Shown: positions 49,892 to 59,899 of the stretch, one piece after another | Layout of the letters: each line of letters begins with the position of its first letter | Numbering within the stretch: position 1 is the stretch's first letter | Assembly: GCF_023195925.1 (NCBI RefSeq) | Contig: NZ_JALPRE010000012.1 | Coordinates: forward strand, 1 to 64,000 | DNA: 64,000 nucleotides | Source of the DNA: Aquimarina acroporae | GTDB taxonomy: Bacteria > Bacteroidota > Bacteroidia > Flavobacteriales > Flavobacteriaceae | Direction: 5' to 3' | Translations under genes and position numbers: made by a program | Notes under the pieces: generated by a model | Databases searched by the model: none | The model's input: the letters and a program-made list of their open reading frames with translations, nothing else | Told to the model about the DNA's origin: nothing

Positions 49892-50141
49892 GTTTTAAAA
49901 AAAGAAAGAATAAATAAAATTAACAAGTAGTGATTGTAAATATTTTGGTTTTAAATACTTGATAATCAATGTTTAATAATGTTAGAATTGTTATTGGATG
50001 TTGTAAGGGTGTTGAATAATTTTTAAAGGTTTAACTGCAACGAAATAATTTTATATCACGGTTTGTTTTAGTTATTAATGATATGATAATTAAACCGTTA
50101 ATTTTTTGAATAATTGTCAAAAAACACACATTTATAAAGAA
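49892..50141 (+). other. Long 5' leader between the attenuators and ilvD
   Basis: 250 AT-rich bases after the second terminator. I see no further leader peptide with control codons, no terminator and no clear -7 box close to ilvD. Part of the 5' untranslated region of the ilv operon. Confidence 0.5.
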
Positions 50142-51818
50142 ATGAGCATAAATAAATATAGTAAACAAGTTACTCAAGACGATACACAACCCGCTGCTCA
50201 GGCTATGCTTCATGCTATTGGGCTTACCGACGAAGATTTTAACAAACCACTAGTGGGTATTGCAAGTACCGGATACGAAGGGAACCCTTGTAATATGCAT
50301 CTTAACGATTTAGCAAAATTGGTAAAGCAGGGGACCATAGAGGAAGATGTTGTTGGATTAATATTTAACACGATTGGAGTTAGCGATGGAATATCTATGG
50401 GAACTCCTGGAATGCGATTTTCATTGCCTTCTAGAGATGTAATAGCAGATTCTATGGAAACGGTAGTGCAAGCTATGTCTTATGACGGAATGGTAACTGT
50501 AGTGGGGTGCGATAAGAACATGCCTGGAGCCCTAATGGCAATGCTACGATTAAACCGTCCTGCCATTTTGGTGTATGGAGGTACAATAGCTTCTGGCTGT
50601 CATGAGGGGAAAAAGTTAGATATCGTTTCGGCTTTTGAAGCATGGGGAGAAAAGGTAGCCGGTTCTATAACTCAAGAAAAATATAAGTGCGTTATAAAAA
50701 ATGCTATACCCGGAGCAGGAGCTTGTGGAGGTATGTATACGGCAAATACTATGGCTTCTGCTATAGAAGCTTTGGGGATGTCCTTACCATACAATTCTTC
50801 TAACCCCGCAATAAGTAAAGAAAAGGAGGAAGAGAGTATAAATGCTGGGCGAGCAATGAGGGTTTTACTAGAGAAAGATATTAAACCTAAAGATATAGTA
50901 ACCAAAGAGTCTTTAGAAAATGCTATACGACTAGTAACCATTTTAGGAGGTTCTACTAATGCAGTACTTCACTTTTTAGCTATTGCTAGAGCTGCAGATG
51001 TAGAATTTACCTTAGCAGATTTTCAGCGTATAAGTGATGAAACTCCGTTTTTAGCCGACCTTAAACCAAGTGGGAAGTATTTAATGGAAGATGTGCATAA
51101 AGTAGGAGGAATTCCTGCGGTGCTAAAGTATCTTTTGAAGAAAGGATTACTACATGGTGATTGCTTAACGGTTACAGGAAAAACGTTGGCAGAAAATTTA
51201 TTAGATGTACCAGATTTGGCAGAAGGTCAAGATGTTATCAAACCTTTGGAAGAGCCTATTAAACCAACAGGTCATTTGAGAATTATGTTTGGTAACCTGG
51301 CAGAGGATGGCTGTGTTGCTAAAATTACGGGTAAAGAAGGATTAAGATTTACCGGAAAAGCCATTGTTTTTGATAGTGAATATGATGCTAATGATGGTAT
51401 TAGAGACGGTAAAGTACAAAAAGGAAATGTCGTCGTCATCCGGTATGAAGGACCAAAAGGAGGACCTGGAATGCCGGAGATGTTAAAGCCGACTGCTGCA
51501 ATTATGGGAGCAGGGCTCGGAAAAGATGTAGCCTTAATTACAGACGGAAGATTTTCTGGAGGAACTCACGGATTTGTAGTGGGGCATATTACACCAGAAG
51601 CACAAGAAGGAGGAGTAATAGGGTTAGTCAAAGACGGAGATACGATCACAATTGATGCAGAAACCAATAGAATTGAAGTTACTATTGATGATGCAGAATT
51701 GCAAAGAAGAAAAGAAGCATGGGTGCAACCTCCATTAAAATTTCAAAGAGGGGTACTCTACAAATATGCAAATACAGTTTCGTCTGCATCCAAGGGATGT
51801 GTGACAGACGAGTTTTAA
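50142..51818 (+). CDS. ilvD: Dihydroxy-acid dehydratase
   Basis: 558 residues from the ATG at 50142 ([14 protein letters not shown]); a TTG at 50106 is unlikely. It catalyses dehydration of 2,3-dihydroxy-3-methylbutanoate and -pentanoate, the third shared step of valine and isoleucine synthesis, with an Fe-S cluster. Family segments include [82 protein letters not shown], and [15 protein letters not shown]. The cluster cysteines lie in GNPCN, GCDKN and GACGG. First gene of ilvD-B-N-C-A, behind two attenuators. Confidence 0.95.
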   Translation: MSINKYSKQVTQDDTQPAAQAMLHAIGLTDEDFNKPLVGIASTGYEGNPCNMHLNDLAKLVKQGTIEEDVVGLIFNTIGVSDGISMGTPGMRFSLPSRDVIADSMETVVQAMSYDGMVTVVGCDKNMPGALMAMLRLNRPAILVYGGTIASGCHEGKKLDIVSAFEAWGEKVAGSITQEKYKCVIKNAIPGAGACGGMYTANTMASAIEALGMSLPYNSSNPAISKEKEEESINAGRAMRVLLEKDIKPKDIVTKESLENAIRLVTILGGSTNAVLHFLAIARAADVEFTLADFQRISDETPFLADLKPSGKYLMEDVHKVGGIPAVLKYLLKKGLLHGDCLTVTGKTLAENLLDVPDLAEGQDVIKPLEEPIKPTGHLRIMFGNLAEDGCVAKITGKEGLRFTGKAIVFDSEYDANDGIRDGKVQKGNVVVIRYEGPKGGPGMPEMLKPTAAIMGAGLGKDVALITDGRFSGGTHGFVVGHITPEAQEGGVIGLVKDGDTITIDAETNRIEVTIDDAELQRRKEAWVQPPLKFQRGVLYKYANTVSSASKGCVTDEF

Positions 51819-51872
51819 AAATATAAGAAGATAATCCTCAAAAGAAAAAGGATTATAAACAAAACAAAGCGT

Positions 51873-53606
51873 ATGGAAACACAAACGCAAGCGATAAAAA
51901 AGAAAACTAACATAGTTACCGAGCGTATGACAGGTGCCGAAGCAGTTATTCGTTGTCTTCTTGCAGAAGGAGTAGATTTAATCTACGGATATCCTGGTGG
52001 TGCAATTATGCCGGTATACGACGAGCTATATAAGTATCAGGATAAGTTACATCATGTACTTACACGGCATGAACAAGGAGCGACACATGCCGCCCAGGGG
52101 TACGCTAGAACCAGTGGTAGAGTTGGTGTAGCGATTGCTACCTCAGGCCCAGGAGCTACCAACTTTGTAACGGGTATTGCAGACGCTCAAATTGATTCTA
52201 CTCCTATGGTATGTATAACTGGTCAGGTGGGATCACATTTATTAGGTTCTGATGCGTTTCAGGAAACTGATATTATTGGGATATCGACTCCTATTACTAA
52301 ATGGAATCATCAAGTAACAAAGGCAGAAGATATACCTACAGTACTAGCAAAAGCGTTTTACATCGCTCGATCGGGTAGACCTGGTCCGGTATTAATAGAT
52401 ATTACAAAAGATGCTCAGTTTGGTGAGTTAGACTTCGCCTATGAAAAATGTAAAGGAATTAGAAGTTACATACCAGTTCCAGATACAGATCCCAATAGTT
52501 TGAAAGAGGCGGCAAAATTGATTAACGCAGCAAGAAAACCCATGATTGTTTTTGGTCAGGGAGTTATTTTGGGGAAAGCAGAAGAAGAGTTGAAAGATTT
52601 TGTCGAGAAATCTGGAATTCCTTCTGCATGGACCATTCTTGGATTGTCGGCATTACCAACTGCTCACCCTCTTAATGTTGGTATGGTCGGGATGCATGGA
52701 AATTATGGACCCAATAAGCTTACTAATGAATGTGATTTGTTACTCGCTATAGGTATGCGTTTTGATGATAGGGTAACAGGTAATCTTGAAACATATGCCA
52801 AACAGGCAAAAATCATACATTTTGAAATAGATCCAGCCGAGGTTGATAAGAATGTAAAAGTTGATGTGGCCGTAATGGGAGATGTTAAACGCACACTTGC
52901 TCAACTTTTACCTTTGATAGAACCAAATTCTCATCAAGATTGGTTGCAGGAGTTCAAGGATCATGACACTATTGAATTTGATAAGGTTATTAAAGAAGAA
53001 CTATACCCTACAAAAGAAGGCCTTTCTATGGGAGAGGTGCTTAGAGGAATTAATGAAGAAACCAATGGAGATGCTGTTATAGTATCTGATGTAGGGCAAC
53101 ACCAAATGATTGCTTGTAGATACGCAGAATTTACGAAGTCGAAAAGTAATGTCACCTCTGGCGGATTAGGAACTATGGGGTTTGCATTGCCGGCTGCTAT
53201 TGGAGCTAAAATGGGGGCTCCAGAAAGAGAAGTTATTGCAATTATTGGGGATGGAGGATACCAAATGACCATTCAGGAATTAGGTACCATTTTTCAAACC
53301 AAAGTACCTTTGAAAATAGTTGTGCTCAATAATGATTTTCTAGGAATGGTACGACAGTGGCAACAGTTATTCTTTGATAAAAGATATGCATCTACAGAGA
53401 TGGTAAACCCAGATTTTGTAAAAATTGCAGAAGGATACCATATCAATTCGAAACGGGTAACACAAAGAGAGAATTTACAAGATGCTATTAAGGAAATGAT
53501 AGAGAGTAAAGAGCCATACTTTTTGGAAGTATGTGTAGAGAAAGAAAATAATGTATTCCCGATGATTCCCACTGGAGCATCGGTTTCAGATGTTAGATTA
53601 GAGTAG
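51873..53606 (+). CDS. ilvB: Acetolactate synthase large subunit
   Basis: 577 residues. TPP-dependent enzyme joining two pyruvates, or pyruvate with 2-oxobutanoate. The catalytic Glu is in VLTRHEQGATHAAQGYAR. A central FAD/regulatory fold follows. The C-terminal TPP domain has IGDGGYQMTIQELGT and NNDFLGMVRQWQQLFF. Starts 54 bp after ilvD and is followed at 2 bp by the regulatory small subunit. The N-terminal 20 residues (METQTQAIKKK) are a low-complexity extension. Confidence 0.95.
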   Translation: METQTQAIKKKTNIVTERMTGAEAVIRCLLAEGVDLIYGYPGGAIMPVYDELYKYQDKLHHVLTRHEQGATHAAQGYARTSGRVGVAIATSGPGATNFVTGIADAQIDSTPMVCITGQVGSHLLGSDAFQETDIIGISTPITKWNHQVTKAEDIPTVLAKAFYIARSGRPGPVLIDITKDAQFGELDFAYEKCKGIRSYIPVPDTDPNSLKEAAKLINAARKPMIVFGQGVILGKAEEELKDFVEKSGIPSAWTILGLSALPTAHPLNVGMVGMHGNYGPNKLTNECDLLLAIGMRFDDRVTGNLETYAKQAKIIHFEIDPAEVDKNVKVDVAVMGDVKRTLAQLLPLIEPNSHQDWLQEFKDHDTIEFDKVIKEELYPTKEGLSMGEVLRGINEETNGDAVIVSDVGQHQMIACRYAEFTKSKSNVTSGGLGTMGFALPAAIGAKMGAPEREVIAIIGDGGYQMTIQELGTIFQTKVPLKIVVLNNDFLGMVRQWQQLFFDKRYASTEMVNPDFVKIAEGYHINSKRVTQRENLQDAIKEMIESKEPYFLEVCVEKENNVFPMIPTGASVSDVRLE

Positions 53607-53608
53607 TT

Positions 53609-54142
53609 ATGGAAAAAGAAAATTTTACAATATCGGTTTATACCGAAAATAACATTGGACTGCTGAACCGAATATCGGCGATTTTCCTGAAACGTCATAT
53701 TAACTTGGATAGTATGACCGCTTCGCAGTCTGAAATAAAAGATGTATTTCGCTTTACAATAGCGGTAAAAGTTACCGAAGAGCAGGTAAAGAAGATTGTG
53801 GGACAAATAGAAAAACAAATAGAGGTCATTAAAGCTTTTTACCATAAAGAGGAAGATATCATCTATCAGGAAACGGCACTATTTAAAGTTGCTTCTAAGC
53901 TATTGTTTGAAGAACGTCAAATTCAAAACGTCATTAAAAACAGTAATGCTAATATCGTCACGGTAACTCCTGAGTTTTTTGTTATTGAAAAAACGGGAAG
54001 ACGAAGAGAGGTAGAAGCTTTATATAGAAAACTGGATCCTTATGGGCTAATGCAGTTTACCCGATCTGGAAGAATTGCGGTAACCAAGGAGAAAATGCAT
54101 ATCTCTAAAATATTAGAAAATTTTACAGAAGAAGCTGTGTAA
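53609..54142 (+). CDS. ilvN: Acetolactate synthase small (regulatory) subunit
   Basis: 177 residues, with an N-terminal ACT domain (FTISVYTENNIGLLNRISAIFLKRHINLDSMTASQSE) that binds valine for feedback inhibition, and a C-terminal domain (ILENFTEEAV at the end). It lies 2 bp after ilvB. In the following 175-bp gap before ilvC two short hairpins are visible, CCC-GAAA-GGG at 54227-54236 and TTTCC-GAAC-GGAAA at 54283-54296. Confidence 0.93.
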   Translation: MEKENFTISVYTENNIGLLNRISAIFLKRHINLDSMTASQSEIKDVFRFTIAVKVTEEQVKKIVGQIEKQIEVIKAFYHKEEDIIYQETALFKVASKLLFEERQIQNVIKNSNANIVTVTPEFFVIEKTGRRREVEALYRKLDPYGLMQFTRSGRIAVTKEKMHISKILENFTEEAV

Positions 54143-54317
54143 GGGATAATAGTGACATCCTTTTTGTTTTTAACATCTTGATTTTGTCAAAAAGGTAATT
54201 ACAAAAAGATATAGCGAATAGCCCGACCCGAAAGGGATACACCATAAAAAAGTAATCATATACAATCAAAATTAAAATCAAATTTCCGAACGGAAAAGAC
54301 AACTAATTAAATAGGAA

Positions 54318-55793
54318 ATGGCAAATTATTTTAATACGCTATCATTAAGAGATCAATTAACCCAATTAGGGAAATGTAGATTTATGAATGCTGAGGAGTT
54401 TTCAACAGGAGTTGAAGCTCTGAAAGGTAAAAAAATTGTAATAGTAGGTTGTGGTGCTCAAGGTCTTAACCAAGGACTTAACATGAGAGATTCTGGATTA
54501 GATATTTCTTATGCACTGCGTGAGACTGCTATTCAAGAAAAAAGACAGTCTTTTAAAAATGCTTCAGATAATGGTTTCTCTGTGGGAACTTATGAAGAAT
54601 TAATTCCTAAGGCAGATGTCGTAATCAACCTAACACCTGATAAACAACATACTCAAGTTGTAGAAACGGTAATGCCATTTATGAAAGAAGGAGCAACTTT
54701 ATCCTACTCTCATGGGTTTAACATTGTCGAAGAGGGGATGAAAGTACGAGAAGATCTTACGGTAATCATGGTAGCTCCTAAATGCCCTGGTTCTGAGGTT
54801 CGTGAAGAATATAAAAGAGGTTTTGGAGTTCCTACACTTATTGCGGTACATCCGGAGAATGATCCAAAAGGTCAAGGGTTAGAACAGGCAAAAGCTTATG
54901 CTGCTGCTACTGGAGGACACAGAGCAGGCGTGCTTGAGTCTTCTTTTGTTGCCGAGGTAAAATCGGATTTAATGGGCGAGCAAACTATTTTGTGCGGATT
55001 GCTACAAACCGGATCTATTTTGTGTTTTGATAAAATGGTTGAAAAAGGTATTGATCCTGGATATGCGTCAAAACTTATACAATATGGATGGGAAACGATT
55101 ACAGAAGGAATGAAGTACGGCGGTATCACCAATATGATGGATCGTTTACCAAATATTTCTAAGCTTAAGGCATTTGATTTATCTGAAGAACTAAAAGAAA
55201 TTATGCGCCCATTGTTTGAAAAACATATGGATGATATCATGACTGGTCATTTCTCTCAAACTATGATGGAAGACTGGGCCAATGACGACAAAAATTTATT
55301 GTCTTGGCGAGCAGCGACAGGGGAGACTGCTTTTGAAAAAACACCTGCTGGAGAGGTAGAGATATCTGAGCAGGAATTCTATGACAATGCAGTACTTATG
55401 GTTGCTTTTGTAAGAGCAGGAGTAGAGCTTGCTTTTGAAGCTATGACAGACTCTGGTATTATTGAAGAATCTGCTTACTATGAATCACTACACGAAACAC
55501 CGCTTATTGCAAATACTATTGCAAGAAAGAAGTTATTTGAGATGAATCGCGTAATTTCTGATACAGCTGAGTATGGTTGTTACCTTTTTGACCATGCTTG
55601 TAAGCCTTTATTGACAGATTTTATGAAAAATATAGATACTGATGTTATCGGTAAACCTTATCATGCAGGAAAATTAAATGGAGTTGATAATGCCAAACTT
55701 ATAGAGGTGAATGCTAAATTAAGAAATCACCCTATCGAAGTTGTAGGAGCAAGACTTAGAGCATCTATGACTGCAATGAAACCAATAGTATAA
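54318..55793 (+). CDS. ilvC: Ketol-acid reductoisomerase, class II
   Basis: 491 residues, the length of the long (class II) form, with a duplicated C-terminal knotted domain. The Rossmann motif [25 protein letters not shown] near residue 50 binds NAD(P)H. The catalytic segment has GPNMMAPKCPG-type sequence ([17 protein letters not shown]), then [18 protein letters not shown]. It converts acetolactate to dihydroxy-isovalerate, and the isoleucine counterpart likewise. Fourth gene of the operon. Confidence 0.95.
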   Translation: MANYFNTLSLRDQLTQLGKCRFMNAEEFSTGVEALKGKKIVIVGCGAQGLNQGLNMRDSGLDISYALRETAIQEKRQSFKNASDNGFSVGTYEELIPKADVVINLTPDKQHTQVVETVMPFMKEGATLSYSHGFNIVEEGMKVREDLTVIMVAPKCPGSEVREEYKRGFGVPTLIAVHPENDPKGQGLEQAKAYAAATGGHRAGVLESSFVAEVKSDLMGEQTILCGLLQTGSILCFDKMVEKGIDPGYASKLIQYGWETITEGMKYGGITNMMDRLPNISKLKAFDLSEELKEIMRPLFEKHMDDIMTGHFSQTMMEDWANDDKNLLSWRAATGETAFEKTPAGEVEISEQEFYDNAVLMVAFVRAGVELAFEAMTDSGIIEESAYYESLHETPLIANTIARKKLFEMNRVISDTAEYGCYLFDHACKPLLTDFMKNIDTDVIGKPYHAGKLNGVDNAKLIEVNAKLRNHPIEVVGARLRASMTAMKPIV

Positions 55794-55825
55794 CCAACTA
55801 TTAATAACCAATGATTTTTTGTACG

Positions 55826-55881
55826 GCCGGATCTGTTAAGGTATTGAGATGTGTATTGTGTGACCTTCGATAGATCCTGGC
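55826..55881 (+). other. Stem-loop between ilvC and ilvA
   Basis: GCCGGATCT (55826-55834) pairs with AGATCC-T-GGC (55872-55881), and AGGT (55839-55842) with ACCT (55863-55866), giving an interrupted hairpin of about 56 nt ending 29 bp before ilvA. It has no T-run, so it is more likely an RNA-stability or translation element than a terminator. Confidence 0.45.
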
Positions 55882-55910
55882 TGACAAAAATAAGGAAGGA
55901 GAAATAAGTT

Positions 55911-57176
55911 ATGAGTACAGTAACCACTGCGTACTTTCCAGAGCTAGAAGATATTCAAAAAGCCGCTTCAACAATTCATGAAGTAGCTATGGTTACCCCT
56001 TTGATGAATAGTATACGGTATTCAAAAAGGTACCAGGCCAATATTTTGTTGAAAAGAGAAGATCTGCAGCGCGTAAGATCCTACAAAATCCGAGGCGCTT
56101 TTAACAAAATTAGCTCCCTTTCTGAAGAAGAGCTTAAACGAGGTGTGGTTTGTGCAAGTGCAGGAAATCATGCTCAAGGTGTTGCTTTTGCTTGTAACCA
56201 TTTAGGTATAAGAGGTACTATCTACATGCCATCGGTTACACCTTCGCAAAAGGTAGCGCAAACCAAAATGTTTGGAGGTGAGCATGTTGATATAATTTTA
56301 GAAGGGGATACTTTTGATGATTCTTCTAAGGCAGCTATGAAAGCCTGTGAGTTAGAAGGTAAAACTTTTGTACATCCATTTGAGGATCCTAAGACTATTG
56401 AAGGTCAAGGAACGATAGGTTTGGAAATATTTAAACAAAGTGATGTTGTTATTGATTATGTTTTTGTGGCTATTGGTGGTGGTGGATTGGCATCTGGCTT
56501 ATGTGGAGCTATGAAAGCACTATCTCCTAAAACAAAAATTATAGGTGTAGAACCTAAAGGAGCGCCTTCAATGTTAACCTCCATAAGAAATAACAAAAAC
56601 ACTGAAATTTTTGATATTGATAAGTTTATAGATGGTGCTGCCGTGCAAAAGGTAGGAGATCTCAATTTTGAAATTTGTAAGGAACACTTGTCTGATATGT
56701 ATACGGTGCCAGAGGGGCTTGTATGTCAAACTATTCTAGATTTATACAATAGAGATGCGATAGTTGTTGAACCAGCCGGGGCACTAACGCTTGCAGCTCT
56801 GGAGTTTTATAAAGATAAAATTAAAGGAAAAAATGTAGTGTGTATTATTAGTGGGAGTAACAATGATATTACTCGTACGGCAGAAATTAAAGAAAGAGCA
56901 CTGCTATATGCGGATTTGAAACATTACTTTATAGTAAGGTTTCCTCAACGCGCAGGAGCGCTAAAACAATTTGTAGGAGAAGTGTTAGGACCAAATGATG
57001 ATATTACCCATTTCGAATATTCTAAAAAATCCAGCAGAGAAAATGGTCCTGCCGTAGTTGGAATAGAATTAAAAGATAAAAACGATCTGGAGCCTCTCAT
57101 TACGAGAATGAAAAAACTGAATTTCTTCGGTGATTACCTTAATGACAAACCAGACTTATTCCAGTTTCTGGTATAA
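55911..57176 (+). CDS. ilvA: Threonine deaminase (threonine dehydratase)
   Basis: 421 residues. PLP-dependent: the catalytic Lys is in VRSYKIRGAFNKI, and the phosphate-binding glycine loop is GGGGLASGLCG. It makes 2-oxobutanoate from threonine, the entry to isoleucine. The C-terminal regulatory part (HYFIVRFPQRAGALKQFVGEVLGPNDDITHFEYSKK) is a single ACT-like domain, shorter than the two of the E. coli enzyme. The last gene of the operon, completing the ilvDBNCA set. Confidence 0.92.
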   Translation: MSTVTTAYFPELEDIQKAASTIHEVAMVTPLMNSIRYSKRYQANILLKREDLQRVRSYKIRGAFNKISSLSEEELKRGVVCASAGNHAQGVAFACNHLGIRGTIYMPSVTPSQKVAQTKMFGGEHVDIILEGDTFDDSSKAAMKACELEGKTFVHPFEDPKTIEGQGTIGLEIFKQSDVVIDYVFVAIGGGGLASGLCGAMKALSPKTKIIGVEPKGAPSMLTSIRNNKNTEIFDIDKFIDGAAVQKVGDLNFEICKEHLSDMYTVPEGLVCQTILDLYNRDAIVVEPAGALTLAALEFYKDKIKGKNVVCIISGSNNDITRTAEIKERALLYADLKHYFIVRFPQRAGALKQFVGEVLGPNDDITHFEYSKKSSRENGPAVVGIELKDKNDLEPLITRMKKLNFFGDYLNDKPDLFQFLV

Positions 57177-57322
57177 ATTTTAAGTATCATATCTTTCCAT
57201 AAATCACTTTCAAACTATAATTTTTAAGGAAATATTATTATTTACAAGTAAAAACAATACAAATGTAATCGTTTGTTTGCTAACGCTTTACGTTTTTATT
57301 GATGAATTTTTAGTATAAAAAA

Positions 57323-57354
57323 TTGTTAAAATGTGTTTTTTATCGATATATTCG
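57323..57354 (+). promoter_or_regulatory. Probable promoter of the outer-membrane barrel gene
   Basis: TTG (57323-57325), 21-bp spacer, then TATATTCG (57347-57354), one mismatch from TAnnTTTG; the ATG lies 30 bp further on. Confidence 0.45.
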
Positions 57355-57384
57355 TGCACTTTAACGATTAAACCTAAATCTATT

Positions 57385-57939
57385 ATGAAAAAAATTTTAT
57401 TACTAACAGCAGTTGCATTACTAGGATTAACATCTGTAAATGCTCAAGTTAAGCTTGGATTTGGAGTAGGGTACGCGATTCCTTCTGGAGATGTTGCAGA
57501 TTTTACCGACGGAGGTCTTTCTGCACACCTAGAAGTTGGATATGGAGTTACCGATAATATTGATGTTTCTCTTATGTATTCAGGTGATTTCCTTGTTGGA
57601 GCAGACCTTGTTGATGGTGCTGGTCCAAGTGCAGAAATTGGTAATGTAGCAGTAGGTAGTTATATGATTAATGGACGTTATTACTTCACAGAATCTGGAT
57701 TTAGACCATATGGTAGTCTTGGTTTGGGTCTGGCTACCATTGGAGCTATTGAAGTTGATGGTACTAATGCTGAGTTAGCAGCAAGTACATCGAACTTTGC
57801 GTTTCGTCCTGCGTTAGGATTTAAGTACGGAGTACTTAATGTAAATGCCACTTATTTGAATGCGGGTAAGACCGGAGATGCTACGGTAAGCGATATCGCT
57901 TTTAATCTTGGACTATTATTTACTTTTGGAGGAAATTAA
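57385..57939 (+). CDS. Small outer-membrane beta-barrel protein
   Basis: 184 residues from the ATG at 57385 (MKKILLLTAVALLGLTSVNAQ), a clear signal peptide; the upstream in-frame start at 57331 lies within the promoter. The mature part has repeated amphipathic strands (VKLGFGVGYAIPSGDVADF, HLEVGYGVTDNIDVSLMYSGDF, NGRYYFTESGFRPYGSLGLGLATIG) typical of OmpX/OprF-type eight-stranded barrels, ending GLLFTFGGN. Its own promoter and terminator suggest a separate, probably abundant envelope protein. Confidence 0.85.
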   Translation: MKKILLLTAVALLGLTSVNAQVKLGFGVGYAIPSGDVADFTDGGLSAHLEVGYGVTDNIDVSLMYSGDFLVGADLVDGAGPSAEIGNVAVGSYMINGRYYFTESGFRPYGSLGLGLATIGAIEVDGTNAELAASTSNFAFRPALGFKYGVLNVNATYLNAGKTGDATVSDIAFNLGLLFTFGGN

Positions 57940-57967
57940 TAGAACAGTTTCTCAATAGGTAAAAAAA

Positions 57968-58048
57968 GATGATTACCTACATCATCCTTTTTATCATTAC
58001 AATTTATACTAAAAGAAACCCCTCGTAACACAGTTACAAGGGGTTTTT
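57968..58048 (+). terminator. Double terminator after the beta-barrel gene
   Basis: First GATGAT/ATCATC (57968-57973 with 57981-57986) followed by CTTTTT. Then AAACCCCT/AGGGGTTT (58016-58023 with 58039-58046) with an inner GTAAC/GTTAC stem, followed by TTTTT. The second is the stronger. Confidence 0.75.
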
Positions 58049-58129
58049 GACAACAAAAGTGAAAATCAAACTTGTCAAGAGTACGCTAATGCTTATAGGT
58101 TTACTTACATAACAACACAACATATAAGA

Positions 58130-58807
58130 TTAGTACGTTTTTTTGACATCTTTTATAATTTGCATAGAAATCTTAGTTAGATCAGTAATTTTTGCGTAAT
58201 CGTAATTTCCATCTGCATTTTTAACGGTAAGTTTTGATCCCATACCTACGCAAAATGCTCCTGCAGTAAACCAATGTGTTAGATTATCTTTTTCCGGAGA
58301 AACTCCTCCGCTAGGCATGAGATCAGACCAAGGGCAAGGTCCTTTTATACTTTTAATAAAATCTGGGCCTCCTACTTGAGCTCCAGGAAAGATTTTTACA
58401 ATTTCGGCACCAAGTTCTTCAGCATAATTAACTTCAGAAAGGGTTGCACAGCCTGGGAGCCATGCAATTTTTCTTCGGTTACATACTTTGGCAATTTCAG
58501 GATTAAGAATTGGAGATACTATAAAATTAGCACCATTCTGAATGTATAGCGCAGCAGTACCGGGATCTACAATTGAACCTATTCCTAGTATTAGATCTGG
58601 AAATTCCTGAGCCGCCCATTTAGACACTTCAGAAAATATTTCATGTGCATAATCCCCTCTGTTTGTAAACTCAAATGCTCTGGCGCCTCCTTCATAGCAT
58701 GCTTTTATAACGGCTTTAACTATTTGAGAGTCTTCATGGTAAAATAATGGAACCAAACCTGTTTCTCCCATTTTTTGTACAACTTCTATTCTTTTAAATC
58801 TAGCCAT
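58130..58807 (-). CDS. eda: KDPG/KHG aldolase
   Basis: 225 residues. It splits 2-keto-3-deoxy-6-phosphogluconate to pyruvate and glyceraldehyde 3-phosphate. The Schiff-base Lys is in AEIVKIFPGAQVGG. Other motifs are AFEFTNRGD, GIGSIVDPGTAALYIQNGANFIVSP and DLMPSGGVSPE. The last gene of the alginate locus, abutting the kinase gene (1 bp between start and stop). Confidence 0.92.
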   Translation of the reverse strand: MARFKRIEVVQKMGETGLVPLFYHEDSQIVKAVIKACYEGGARAFEFTNRGDYAHEIFSEVSKWAAQEFPDLILGIGSIVDPGTAALYIQNGANFIVSPILNPEIAKVCNRRKIAWLPGCATLSEVNYAEELGAEIVKIFPGAQVGGPDFIKSIKGPCPWSDLMPSGGVSPEKDNLTHWFTAGAFCVGMGSKLTVKNADGNYDYAKITDLTKISMQIIKDVKKTY

Positions 58808-59812
58808 TTATCTTACTATTCTACCGTTTAAATTACCGTTTATCACGTTTAATATTTCTTTTTCTGAGACAAGATTAGCGTCACCTTCAATAGTATGTTT
58901 CAAGGCGCAGGATGCGTTTGCAAACTGAAGTGCTTTTGTATCGTCGTAGTGTAACAGCCCATGAATCAATCCTGAGGCGTAAGCATCACCTGTGCCAATG
59001 CGATCGACAACATGAGTTATTTCAAATTCATCTGTTTCTTCAAATGTATCTCCATTCCACATTCTAGCCCTTATTTTATGCCAATTCGCATTTATCGATA
59101 CACGAGTTTTATCAAAAATTTTGGCAATGTTTGGGTGTTCTTGAACAAGCTTTTTACTACTCTTCAAAAAATCCTCATTGGTATAGGAGTATGAGGTGCC
59201 TAAGAGTTCATTAATTTCATTAGGACCACCTATAAAAATACTTGATAGCCCTACTAATTCATTTAAGGTTTTTTTAGCATTTCTACCATACTTCCAAAGA
59301 TTACTTCGATACGCTGGATCCGCCGAAATAGGTATACCTTTTTCATTTGCTATTTCGAGTCCTTTTTTAAGAACTTGATATGCATTTTCTGAAAGAGCTG
59401 GAGTAATACCAGTCCAATGAAACCAGTTGCAATGCTCAAGAATCGTATTCCAGTCTATTATTTTGGGATCGATATGACTAAAAGCAGAATTAGACCTGTT
59501 ATACGATATGATACTTGAACGCATTACAGCTCCGGTCTCAAGAAAGTAAAATCCAAGAGGGTGTTCTGAAAATAGTATTGAACTAGTGTTTACTCCAAAT
59601 TTTTGAAGATAACTTTTGGCAGCGTCTCCTATAAAATCATCAGATACGACACTCACATGTTGGGTGCTATTACCTAGTTGAGAAAGAGATATAGCAACGT
59701 TAGCTTCGGTACCTCCAAAGTAGTATTCTAGTTGATTTGACTGTTTTAGTTTTTTATTACCCAATGGAGCAATACGCATCATAATTTCTCCAAAGGTTAC
59801 TACTTTATTCAT
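58808..59812 (-). CDS. kdgK: 2-keto-3-deoxygluconate kinase (PfkB family)
   Basis: 334 residues. The PfkB fold has GGTEANVAISLSQLG near the N-terminus and the C-terminal signature DRIGTGDAYASGLIHG with catalytic Asp. It phosphorylates KDG, the product of the upstream reductase. It lies next to the KDPG aldolase, and the pair completes the Entner-Doudoroff end of the pathway. A 14-bp inverted repeat in the 87-bp gap to the reductase gene may shape relative expression. Confidence 0.9.
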   Translation of the reverse strand: MNKVVTFGEIMMRIAPLGNKKLKQSNQLEYYFGGTEANVAISLSQLGNSTQHVSVVSDDFIGDAAKSYLQKFGVNTSSILFSEHPLGFYFLETGAVMRSSIISYNRSNSAFSHIDPKIIDWNTILEHCNWFHWTGITPALSENAYQVLKKGLEIANEKGIPISADPAYRSNLWKYGRNAKKTLNELVGLSSIFIGGPNEINELLGTSYSYTNEDFLKSSKKLVQEHPNIAKIFDKTRVSINANWHKIRARMWNGDTFEETDEFEITHVVDRIGTGDAYASGLIHGLLHYDDTKALQFANASCALKHTIEGDANLVSEKEILNVINGNLNGRIVR

Positions 59813-59835
59813 TTTCGGGTTTTTTATAGTCGACT

Positions 59836-59874
59836 ACCAATGAAAAATGTGTTTTAAGCTCATTTTTCATTGGT
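59836..59874 (-). repeat. Perfect 14-bp inverted repeat between reductase and kinase genes
   Basis: ACCAATGAAAAATG (59836-59849) and CATTTTTCATTGGT (59861-59874) form a perfect stem with an 11-nt loop. In the leftward transcript it lies after the reductase gene, without a clean T-run; it could be a partial terminator or a processing element. Confidence 0.6.
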
Positions 59875-59899
59875 TTATATTAATACTTTAAATTTATAA

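Noticed and set aside
49708..49926. 72-codon minus-strand frame across the ilv attenuators
   Set aside because: It is the complement of the leader peptides and terminator stems; the Ile/Leu richness comes from the AT-rich repeats.
53294..53845. 183-codon minus-strand frame across ilvB and ilvN
   Set aside because: Runs antisense through the conserved TPP domain and the ACT domain; a shadow.
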